From the NCBI GenBank assembly GCA_038147155.1, contig JAYQTA010000008.1:27814-91813 (forward strand): DNA of 64,000 nt, written 5' to 3'. The translations under genes were made by a program, and so were the position numbers. Below are positions 52,041-59,043 of this stretch, piece by piece (position 1 is the first letter of the stretch; every line of letters begins with the position of its first letter). The notes under the pieces were generated by a model. The model saw only the letters and a list, made by a program, of their open reading frames with translations. It searched no databases and was not told the origin of the DNA. This DNA is from Australimonas brisbanensis. GTDB taxonomy: Bacteria > Chloroflexota > Dehalococcoidia > Lucifugimonadales > Australimonadaceae.

Positions 52041-52472
52041 CTATCCCGCCAGAACCGCGGCGAGGGAGCGAGCAGCCTTCGACGCACCTCGACGGAACAC
52101 CCAGCCCAGCACCGGGGCGAGCAGCCGCATCGGCCCCCGCAACGTCATGGTCGCCTGATAGCGCACCCGCGAGCCGTTCTTGTCTGGCTCCACGTTGATC
52201 ACGTCCTCCACAGTGAAGGACGGGCGTACGGCCCGCAATGTCACCGACCTGCCCTCCTGTAATGCCGTAACCGTGTACTCCAGCGGGACGATTGATGCCC
52301 CGAAACGGAAGTCGAGAGCGAAGCGTGAACCCTCATGAACGGGCTCTGCATCGAGGGCACGCGCGCCGACGACGCCAGGATCCCATGACGTAGCATTGGT
52401 GAAGTCGGCCATGTAGGTCAGGGTATCCTCGGCACTGCGAACCGACCTGATCGATGCCGTAAATCGGGCCAT
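52041..52472 (-). CDS. SRPBCC (START-like) family protein
   Basis: This 143-residue protein has a polyketide-cyclase/START-like fold: FTASIRSVRSAEDTLTYMAD then LDFRFGASIVPLEYTVTALQ, ending in a helix MRLLAPVLGWVFRR. It may bind a lipid or pigment-like ligand. ATG at 52472 has AGGAGG upstream. The gene order (oxidase, DUF1365, SDR, SRPBCC, photolyase) is commonly seen in light-induced operons. Confidence 0.8.
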   Translation of the reverse strand: MARFTASIRSVRSAEDTLTYMADFTNATSWDPGVVGARALDAEPVHEGSRFALDFRFGASIVPLEYTVTALQEGRSVTLRAVRPSFTVEDVINVEPDKNGSRVRYQATMTLRGPMRLLAPVLGWVFRRGASKAARSLAAVLAG

Positions 52473-52474
52473 GC

Positions 52475-53248
52475 CTACCTCCTGAAGATGCGTGTGACGA
52501 GCCACTCCCCTACGGGGCGGGGCAGCGCACCGGCAAGCTTAATCGGCCACAGCAGTCTGCGCGGGAAATCCACCTGGCTCTGGCCGCGTTCTATGCCCGA
52601 GAGCACCATTGCGGCCGCCTGCTCCGGCTTGAGCAGCGCGGGCATGGCGAAGTCGTTGCGCTCGGTGAGCGGAGTGCGGACGAAGCCAGGGTGTACCGTC
52701 AGCACCCGCACGCCGCTGGAGCGTAGGTCGATGCGCAGGGAGCGCAGGAAATAGGTGGCGGCGGACTTGGTTGCCCCATACACCTCCGCGCGGGGGAGCG
52801 CCAGCAGGGCACTGGCGGAGGAGAACCCCACCAGCAGTCCTTCCCCGCGCTCACGCATAGCGGGCACCGCCAGCGCCGCCACGCGCACCAGACCCGTGAA
52901 ATTGGCTGCCACCTGTGTGTCCAGCGCGGCATCGAGCCGCTCCGGGGAGGCGGGCTCCCAGGCGCCGGCGCAGTAGATCACCACATCCGGTGCGCCACGC
53001 TGGGCGCACAGGCGCTCCCAGCCAGCGCGCAGTTCCGAAGGCTCCCCAACGTCCAGCGGCAGTGGGATGATCCTGGCGTCGTGGGTGGAGGCCTCGGTGG
53101 CCAACTGGTGAAGCGCATCGGCCCGTCGGCCACTGGCTGTCACCACCGCACCCCGATCGGCGAGAGCCAAGGCCAGAGCCCGCCCCATCCCGCTGCCGCC
53201 ACCGACAGCCCACACATGCCGTCCGTTCCAGTCCATACGCCTACTCAC
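52475..53248 (-). CDS. short-chain dehydrogenase/reductase
   Basis: This 257-residue protein has the NAD(P) site GGGSGMGRALALALADRGA, NADH-type stretch VIYCAG, active-site SSASALLALPRAEVYGATKS (Y-x3-K) and the substrate loop VRVLTVHPGFVRTPLTERN. A GTG start with AGGAGG 7 bases upstream, overlapping the DUF1365 stop by 8 bases, so coupled. The substrate is unknown; it is a standard part of the photolyase/DUF1365 operon type. Confidence 0.88.
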   Translation of the reverse strand: MSRRMDWNGRHVWAVGGGSGMGRALALALADRGAVVTASGRRADALHQLATEASTHDARIIPLPLDVGEPSELRAGWERLCAQRGAPDVVIYCAGAWEPASPERLDAALDTQVAANFTGLVRVAALAVPAMRERGEGLLVGFSSASALLALPRAEVYGATKSAATYFLRSLRIDLRSSGVRVLTVHPGFVRTPLTERNDFAMPALLKPEQAAAMVLSGIERGQSQVDFPRRLLWPIKLAGALPRPVGEWLVTRIFRR

Positions 53249-53987
53249 AGCACGCCTCCTCTCCGGGAGGCCGCCGGTAGCGGGCTCCCCGTACCAGCAG
53301 ACCGATCGCGTGGCGATAGATGTTGACCGTGGTGGCCCACGAGGTCAGCGGGTGTCGGAGCGTGCTGCGCGCCAAGGCTGCACCAGTGAGTGGCTCCGCT
53401 TGCAGCGTAAGCCGGGCATCCAGCCCCTCGCCCCCGGCACCTGAAAAGGCCACTCGAACGCTCAGTGAGCGTTCCTCCCACGCGACGTCCAGCAGGTAAT
53501 GGCCCTCCATCGGTTGGAATGGCGAGACGTAGAACTCCTTGGCAAAGGACGCACGGAAGCGCCCGGGCTCGGGGGCATCGGCCGTCAGCAAGTAGCGATG
53601 ACGCCCGCCGTGCCGATTGCTCACCTCAGCCCACACCCGGCGCACCCGTGCCCGCTCCACCGGTGCGCCGGATTCCACCACCAGGTAGAGCGAAAGGGGG
53701 TTGAACACGTAGCCCAATAGGTGGGGCTGCGTGAGCACCAGCGCGCTTTCACCTGGCCCCGCGAGCCCCGAAGCGATATCGCTCAGCCCTGTGCGACCGT
53801 CCCACAGGTGCGCGGGGCGCAGGCCATAGATACCCCACCCCCCGGCTCCGTACAACGGCCCCCAGAACCGTGACGGCGGGGCGGATAGGTCCGCCAGCAG
53901 ATAGCTCGCGCGGTGGCTGAACGCGTTGGCAGCCGGACCGGTGCGCCGGTGGGAAAGGGTGCCGGTAAGCAGCAGCGGGGCGTCCAT
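53241..53987 (-). CDS. DUF1365 protein
   Basis: This 248-residue protein has the DUF1365 pattern: FSHRASYLLADLS, LLGYVFNPLSLYLV, HGGRHRYLLTADAP, KEFYVSPFQPMEGHY and TTVNIYRHAIGLLVRG. DUF1365 proteins are linked with cyclopropane/furan fatty acid or membrane-lipid changes under light or oxidative stress. The A of its ATG is the last base of the FAD oxidase's TGA stop (TGATG); a GTG 3 bases earlier is also possible. Confidence 0.87.
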   Translation of the reverse strand: MDAPLLLTGTLSHRRTGPAANAFSHRASYLLADLSAPPSRFWGPLYGAGGWGIYGLRPAHLWDGRTGLSDIASGLAGPGESALVLTQPHLLGYVFNPLSLYLVVESGAPVERARVRRVWAEVSNRHGGRHRYLLTADAPEPGRFRASFAKEFYVSPFQPMEGHYLLDVAWEERSLSVRVAFSGAGGEGLDARLTLQAEPLTGAALARSTLRHPLTSWATTVNIYRHAIGLLVRGARYRRPPGEEACCE

Positions 53988-55294
53988 CACGCTACTCCCG
54001 CCAGCGACGCGACCCTACCAAGCGCACGTGCTGCCTCCACCCCGGAACGGTAGCCATCCTCGTGGAATCCGTGGCCGAGGTATGCGCCCGCATAGGCGGT
54101 GCGCAGCGACCCGCTCACAGCGCGCAGCGCCGCCTGAGCACCCACCGAAGACTCGGTGTAGAGCGGGTGAGCCATCACCGTCTCGTCGAGCACCGTCTCG
54201 GGTGCGGGCTCGCGGGCCGGGTTCACGGAGACAAAGTAGTCCTGGCGAGCGCTCAGACCCTGGAGCCTGTTCAGGTGATAGGTCACCGACACGCCGGCAT
54301 CGCCGTCGCCGCAGGCCGTCGAGCGGTAATTCCATGAGCACCATGCTGCCCGCCGCCGAGGCATCAACGAAACGTCCATGTGGGTCACCACCCGCGAGGG
54401 CGAGTAGGCCAGCGCGGCGAGCGCCCGGCGCTCCACAGGCGTGGAGCGCTCCAGAAGCCGGAGGGAGACATCGGCGTGGGTCGCCAGCACCAGGGCGTCG
54501 AAACGCTCCGGCCCGCGTTCGCTCACCACGCTCACCCCCGCGTCGTCCCGGTGCACCACGTGCACCGGGCTCGCGGTGCGGAGCCCCTCTCCTAGCAGCG
54601 CCGCAGCCCGCTCCACGTAAACGCGCGAGCCGCCGGTCACCGTGCGCCAGGCAAGGCGTCCGCCCACCGAGAGAAGCCCGTGGTTGGCCAAGAACCGGAG
54701 CAGAAAGGCAAGGGGGAACCCCTCGACGCGCCCGGCGGGCATCGACCAGACTGCAGAGATGAGCGGCACAATGAAGTGGTCGCGGAACTCGCGCCCGTAC
54801 CCGTCTGCCAGCAGGTCGCCCAGCGTCTTCGGGGCCTTCTCCGGTTCCCGCAGCGCGGCGCTTCCGGCCCGGTAGAATCGCACAAAGTCAGCCAGCATCC
54901 GCACCCGCCCTGGTCGCAGCAGATTAGAGGGCTGCGCCAGCATGCTCCGCATCCCTCGGCTCCCGTACTCGAACTCATGCTGGGGGCAGGAGGCGCCGAA
55001 GGACATGTCCGACTCCTGCGTCGGCACGCCGAGCTGGGACAGGAACCGCGAGAAGCCGGGATAAGTCGTCTCGTTGTAGACCAGGAAGCCGGTATCGAGG
55101 TGCACGGGCCCGTCGGGCGTGTCCAGCGAGAGCGTGCGCGCGTGCCCTCCCGCCTGCGCCTGCGCCTCGAAGAGCGTAACTGCGTGGCCGTCATCGAGAG
55201 CCTGTATCGCGGCTGCGATGCCGCTTATGCCCCCGCCAACTACCGCGACGCGCATCCCTCCTCCCCGACCCGCTCGTTTCTGCACCATGCTCAT
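53987..55294 (-). CDS. FAD-dependent amine-oxidase/phytoene-desaturase-like protein
   Basis: This 435-residue protein has MRVAVVGGGISGIAAAIQAL near residue 14 (FAD site), HARTLSLDTPDGPVHLDTGF (family signature) and AYAGAYLGHGFHEDGYRSGV at the end. It is of the NAD(P)/FAD oxidase group found next to DUF1365 and often involved in carotenoid- or lipid-type desaturation. ATG at 55294 with GAGGAG upstream; longer starts are possible but not needed. Confidence 0.87.
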   Translation of the reverse strand: MSMVQKRAGRGGGMRVAVVGGGISGIAAAIQALDDGHAVTLFEAQAQAGGHARTLSLDTPDGPVHLDTGFLVYNETTYPGFSRFLSQLGVPTQESDMSFGASCPQHEFEYGSRGMRSMLAQPSNLLRPGRVRMLADFVRFYRAGSAALREPEKAPKTLGDLLADGYGREFRDHFIVPLISAVWSMPAGRVEGFPLAFLLRFLANHGLLSVGGRLAWRTVTGGSRVYVERAAALLGEGLRTASPVHVVHRDDAGVSVVSERGPERFDALVLATHADVSLRLLERSTPVERRALAALAYSPSRVVTHMDVSLMPRRRAAWCSWNYRSTACGDGDAGVSVTYHLNRLQGLSARQDYFVSVNPAREPAPETVLDETVMAHPLYTESSVGAQAALRAVSGSLRTAYAGAYLGHGFHEDGYRSGVEAARALGRVASLAGVA

Positions 55295-55337
55295 GACTTC
55301 TCCTCGTTCCGGCCTGCCCGTTCTGCGCATCACCCGT

Positions 55338-55520
55338 TCACGCGTCCTCGGTCCACACCTGCGCCGTCCCCTCCCCCATCGGGACGTCGAGTAGCAGGCG
55401 CTTGCCGAAGAACCCAGCGACCAGACTTGCCCCCTGCGCCGTGACTACCGCGTGCGTAGGGGTCACGCGCGCTGCCGGGGCTCCATCGATCAAATCCGCG
55501 ATGTCGTAGTTCGAAGTCAT
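55338..55520 (-). CDS. small hypothetical protein coupled to the regulator
   Basis: A 60-residue protein, SNYDIADLIDGAPAARVTPT then VVTAQGASLVAGFFGKRLLL and VPMGEGTAQVWTED. Its ATG overlaps the stop of the regulator by 4 bases (ATGA), and it precedes the FAD oxidase. The coupling and position suggest a real gene; no family recognised. No Cys. Confidence 0.55.
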   Translation of the reverse strand: MTSNYDIADLIDGAPAARVTPTHAVVTAQGASLVAGFFGKRLLLDVPMGEGTAQVWTEDA

Positions 55521-56357
55521 CGCGCCTGCATCAGCGTCTCGACGCTGACCTCCAATGCCTCGGCGACCCTGAGCAGGATGCCGAGGGTGGGGTTCTGCCG
55601 TCCGTTCTCCAGCCCTGAGAGGTAGGCCCTATCCACCCCGAGGCCTCGGCCGGCTACTGCTGGCTCCAGCCTCGCGCGCGCCGCGCGACCTGCGCCTGCT
55701 GACCTACCCGGCGCAGCAACGCCTCCAGCGGGTGCGCCTCGGCCGGGGCGCCTGCCAGGTGACGTGCGAGCCGCCGCGCCTCGCGAGCATCCGCTGCGAC
55801 CGCGTCGGCAGCCACGACCGTCCGGCGGGGCCTCCCACCAGGATGGGCACCCTGGCAGCCGCGCAGCAGCCCGATGGTCTCCTGCGTGGCGGGAACGGTT
55901 CGCATCGAGCACCACCGAGAGGACCACCAGGTCCGGGGCCAACGTGGCGGCGTGGGCGGCGAACTCGCCCGGCGGCACGTTGGTCAGCATGTACGTCCCA
56001 CCCGTCCAGGGCCCCAGGTCGGCCACCATCCGGGCGCCCAGTTCATGTTGCTCCGGCTGCACCGTCCCCACCACGCGCTGCGGCCGTTGTCCGCATGCGA
56101 GGGGAAGCGCGCCCGCAGGGCGTCCATGCCGGCGCACCAGGTCCGTCGCCAGATGCTCCTGGGTGATGGTGATGAGCCCCCTGGGCCCACCGCTCACCCA
56201 CCGCCTCCTGCGCTGGGCTGAGCAGTTCGAGGTAGATGGCCTCGAGGCCCAGGCCGCCCTCTATGGCACTGTCCAGGGCTGCCGCGACCTCCTGCGCGTC
56301 CGCGGTGACGAGCGCGTTGGTGAGCCGTGGGAGCAGGCGATAAAATGAAAGCGCCAT
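55517..56357 (-). pseudogene. frameshifted B12-binding / HTH_XRE light-type regulator
   Basis: Pieces in several frames add up to one gene. It starts MALSFYRLLPRLTNALVTAD and GLGLEAIYLELLSPAQEAVG with ERW. Next come ITITQEHLATDLVRRH and RVVGTVQPEQHELGARMVAD (B12-binding helical part). NVPPGEFAAHAATLAPDLVV leads into a Rossmann-like part, VPATQETIGLLRGCQG with PILVGGPAGRS. It ends ARRARGWSQQ and GVDRAYLSGLENGRQNPTLG, an XRE helix-turn-helix. At least four single-base shifts separate these. Its order (B12 domain first, XRE last) differs from CarH/LitR (MerR first). It precedes the photolyase operon. Confidence 0.75.
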
Positions 56358-56401
56358 GTGGACTTTTTTCAACCTTGCAGCCTTTTGTGTTTTATTATTT
56401 G

Positions 56402-56422
56402 AACACATACTGTGACTGTGTT
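56402..56422. promoter_or_regulatory. palindromic operator candidate between divergent genes
   Basis: AACACA and TGTGTT form an inverted repeat with a 9-base spacer in an AT-rich stretch between the regulator gene (56357, minus) and the small zinc-ribbon gene (56457, plus). It could be the regulator's own binding site. TATTAT just to its left and the AT-richness suit promoters. Confidence 0.45.
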
Positions 56423-56456
56423 GCAAGCAAACAACATCCAACCTTTGAGGTGGAAC

Positions 56457-56615
56457 ATGACCAAAGTGCTGCTGCGGGCCTGCCCTCGCTGCGCCGGGGA
56501 CGTGCGGGTGTACCGGGATCTGGATGGCGATGTCGCCTGCAGCCTGCTGAGCCTCACCGGCAAGTCGGTGCTTGGCAGGCAGGCTTTCGTGGCAACGCTC
56601 GCTCGGGTGGACTGA
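56457..56615 (+). CDS. small zinc-ribbon-like protein, possibly damaged
   Basis: This 52-residue protein starts TKVLLRACPRCAGDVRVYRD (first CxxC intact), but its second knuckle reads CSLL where related proteins in this style have CLQC, so a nucleotide shift may have destroyed it. The ribosome site GAGG is suitably placed. The frame overlaps the region where the MFS gene below begins. Function unknown. Confidence 0.5.
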   Translation: MTKVLLRACPRCAGDVRVYRDLDGDVACSLLSLTGKSVLGRQAFVATLARVD

Positions 56616-56625
56616 GGTCCGCAGC

Positions 56626-58125
56626 ATGCAACGGAAAGCCTCCTGCTCACCACCGCCCGCCCTTACCCCCTCATGGAGTGGTGGGGGGCGCTTGGGTTAC
56701 TCAATCGTCATGTTCATCGTGCTCTCCACGCTGGACAACGTTGCTTTAGGGGTACCCGTACCCCTCTATCCGATAATCGCGCGGGGGCTGGACGCTAGCG
56801 AGAGTGCCGTGGGCGCGGTTACGGCGCTAATGATCCTAGTAACCGGTACAGGTGCCCTCGCCTTGGGCTTCGCCGGTGACCGGGTGGAAAGAAAACCCCT
56901 GATCCTCTTTAGTACCTTGACCTGGGTGACGGGGATGGTCATCAGTGCGTCAGCCGGTGGCATCGCCCAATACGCGACAGGCCAGCTCATTGCGGCGGTT
57001 GGATTCGGCGGCATCATCTCCGTCGGATTTAGCGTGATCGCGGATATGATTCCACCGGAACGTCGCGGCCTACTGCTGAGCATCTGGGGCGTGTCTCAGG
57101 GTCTAGGGGTGGGTACCGGCGTCCTTCTCGGCGGGCTTCTTGGTCCCGGAGATTGGCGGCTCCCATTCTGGGTAATCGCTGCTTCTGGATTGGTCTGCAC
57201 CGCCGCATACCTGCTCGCTGCCACTCCGCCCCGCGGTGCGAGTGAGCGTGAGCTTGCTGATGCGCACCGAAATGGGGCACGGTACGCCTACCGTTTGCGC
57301 ACAGGGGACATCGCGGGGCTCCTGCGCCGGCCGGCAACCATGTGGTTGATTGTCGCTGTACTGTTCAACCAACTGACCTACGGCTCATTCATCTGGCTCC
57401 CCCGACTATTCGCCGCGAAGGCTGAAGCAGCAGGCCTCGGATTGGAAGCGGCGACAACCATGGGAAGCATCTTCGCCGTAGTGTTTCAGGTCGGCGGACT
57501 GTTCTCGGTGGTGGGCGGGCACCTGGGCGATCACTTCCAACGCAGGGATCTGCGGGGGAGAACATGGGTGAGCGCTATCGGGCTTGCAGCTTCTGTGCCA
57601 TTTCTCGCGGCCCTATTCCTGCTACCTCTCTCGGGCCTTGAGCACCAGACCGGGTCCGAGGGAACAGGGATCCAGGTATGGCTTGCCATCCGGTCGATGG
57701 TGACCAATCCATGGGTCGCAGGAGCCTTCATGCTGGCGCTGATCGGCATCGCGCTCTCATCGCTTGATTCGCCGAACTGGTTCGCCCTGATGGGAGATCT
57801 GCACCTGCCTGAACACCGGGGCACGGTCATGGGTCTCGGCCATGTCGCTATCGCGCTCGGGCGCTCCGGAGGCACGGCGGCAGCGGTGTCAGGGTTTAGC
57901 GCGTTCGCCGGTCAAGATGGGTCGGCGTCCTACTCCATCACCCTGACCCTTATGCTCGTCTTTTTCCTTCCAGCTGCAGCGGCGTACCTGCTCGCCGGAT
58001 TCCATGTAAGGACTCAACGGGCTCTGGTTCTGCGCACCATGACACAGCGGGCATCCGTGCTCACCTCTACGGCCCCGATGGCAAACAGCCAGCAAGGCTA
58101 CTTTGAGAAGCCTTTGCAGCGTTGA
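56626..58125 (+). CDS. MFS transporter with lower GC content
   Basis: This 499-residue protein has 12 hydrophobic segments. GYSIVMFIVLSTLDNVALG, FAGDRVERKPLILFS (loop 2-3) and IPPERRGLLLSIWGVSQGLG are typical of MFS (sugar/drug type). Codons are clearly richer in A/T at the third position than in its neighbours, so it may have been acquired recently. ATG 56626; a start at 56572 is possible. No operon partner; no close regulator besides the decayed one upstream. Substrate unknown. Confidence 0.85.
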   Translation: MQRKASCSPPPALTPSWSGGGRLGYSIVMFIVLSTLDNVALGVPVPLYPIIARGLDASESAVGAVTALMILVTGTGALALGFAGDRVERKPLILFSTLTWVTGMVISASAGGIAQYATGQLIAAVGFGGIISVGFSVIADMIPPERRGLLLSIWGVSQGLGVGTGVLLGGLLGPGDWRLPFWVIAASGLVCTAAYLLAATPPRGASERELADAHRNGARYAYRLRTGDIAGLLRRPATMWLIVAVLFNQLTYGSFIWLPRLFAAKAEAAGLGLEAATTMGSIFAVVFQVGGLFSVVGGHLGDHFQRRDLRGRTWVSAIGLAASVPFLAALFLLPLSGLEHQTGSEGTGIQVWLAIRSMVTNPWVAGAFMLALIGIALSSLDSPNWFALMGDLHLPEHRGTVMGLGHVAIALGRSGGTAAAVSGFSAFAGQDGSASYSITLTLMLVFFLPAAAAYLLAGFHVRTQRALVLRTMTQRASVLTSTAPMANSQQGYFEKPLQR

Positions 58126-58303
58126 GGCCAAACTCCAATTGCCTTAGGGGTTAAAGCCTTGCAGGGAGCCGCATCAACGTTTCGCCGACCGCAGCTAGGA
58201 GAATGGAGGTTTGAGCGTGAAGCAGCTACGCCCGTCCGTGCCACTTTTTAAAGCGGGCGTGGAAGCTTTGGCCCAGGCGCTAGAAGAGCACCGGAGCCGG
58301 ACA

Positions 58304-58324
58304 CCCACGCACCGGATGCGTGGG
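58304..58324 (-). terminator. hairpin after the selenocysteine tRNA
   Basis: CCCACGCA and TGCGTGGG form a perfect 8-base stem with a 5-base loop, about 40 bases past the tRNA 3' end (minus strand). No T-run. It may end tRNA transcription or be a processing signal. Confidence 0.45.
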
Positions 58325-58364
58325 AGGAGGGTGGCCGAAGCCCGTTTACCGCATCATCAGGCGC

Positions 58365-58462
58365 TGGCGGGAGTGCGTGGGAGTCGAACCCACCCCGGAA
58401 CGGGAAGCCGCCCCGGCAACGGTTTTGAAGACCGCGAGGACCACCGGACCCCATCCACTCCC
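58365..58462 (-). tRNA. selC: tRNA-Sec (anticodon UCA)
   Basis: On the minus strand, 98 bases. The anticodon loop CUUCAAA (UCA at 58428-58426) is on a 5-base stem GCGGU/ACCGU. A long variable arm has a 9-base stem CCGGGGCGG/CCGUUCCGG, the T-arm is GUGGG-UUCGACU-CCCAC, and the acceptor GGGAGUG/CACUCCC is followed by discriminator G and an encoded CCA. The eighth acceptor pair is G-G, not perfect. Length, UCA and long variable arm fit bacterial tRNA-Sec and no other tRNA. Selenocysteine insertion also needs SelA, SelB and SelD, which are not in the window. Confidence 0.9.
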
Positions 58463-58493
58463 TGCACCGCGCGCCCCGCGCCGGTGAACGCGG

Positions 58494-58523
58494 CGGCGCC
58501 CCGGCCGAGGTGCCGGGGCGCCG
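58494..58523. terminator. strong hairpin after trxA
   Basis: CGGCGCCCCGGC and GCCGGGGCGCCG form a perfect 12-base stem with a 6-base loop, about 35 bases past the trxA stop codon. There is no T-run. It separates trxA from the tRNA-Sec gene. Confidence 0.6.
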
Positions 58524-58557
58524 TTCAGTGTACCGCGATGGCAACGGGCCGGTGGGG

Positions 58558-58884
58558 TTAGCCCACCACGTTGTCGATCTTCTTCTTGAGGACCGACTTG
58601 GGCACCGCGCCGATGACCTGCTCAGCCACCTTGCCGTCCTTGAAGATCAGCAGGGTGGGGATGGAGCGGATGCCCAGGGCCATGGCCGTCTGGGGGTTGG
58701 CGTCCACGTCCATCTTCTTGACCTCAAGCTTGCCCGCGTACTCGCCGGCAAGCTCCTCCACCACCGGAGCGATCATCTTGCAGGGCCCACACCAGTCGGC
58801 CCAGAAGTCCACTAGCACCGGCTGGCCGGACTCCAGCACCGTCTGCTTGAAGTCAGCATCGTTCACCGCCGCAAGGTTGGCCAT
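58558..58884 (-). CDS. trxA: thioredoxin
   Basis: This 108-residue protein is a standard thioredoxin: VLVDFWADWCGPCKMIAPVV contains the WCGPC redox site, and SIPTLLIFKDGK gives the cis-Pro. It reduces protein disulfides in the cytoplasm. ATG at 58884 is chosen because GGAGG lies 4 bases upstream; a second ATG 3 bases earlier is also possible. Single gene with its own hairpin. Confidence 0.96.
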   Translation of the reverse strand: MANLAAVNDADFKQTVLESGQPVLVDFWADWCGPCKMIAPVVEELAGEYAGKLEVKKMDVDANPQTAMALGIRSIPTLLIFKDGKVAEQVIGAVPKSVLKKKIDNVVG

Positions 58885-59043
58885 CATCCCTCCTCGACAG
58901 GCCACGCGTCAGCGGGCCTGGACTCGACATTGAACCGGCACCGGGCCGGGCCTCTCGATACCTTTGATGCGCGCACCCCGCGCGGGGATGCACGGAGCAC
59001 GTCCGGAACCCTACCACGCCACTGGCCGGGCGGCCAGAGAGGG

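Noticed and set aside
58211..58561. Plus-strand frame of 116 codons across the tRNA-Sec
   Set aside because: Most of it is antisense to the tRNA and to a hairpin. The first ~50 codons have a possible ribosome site but show no recognisable family.
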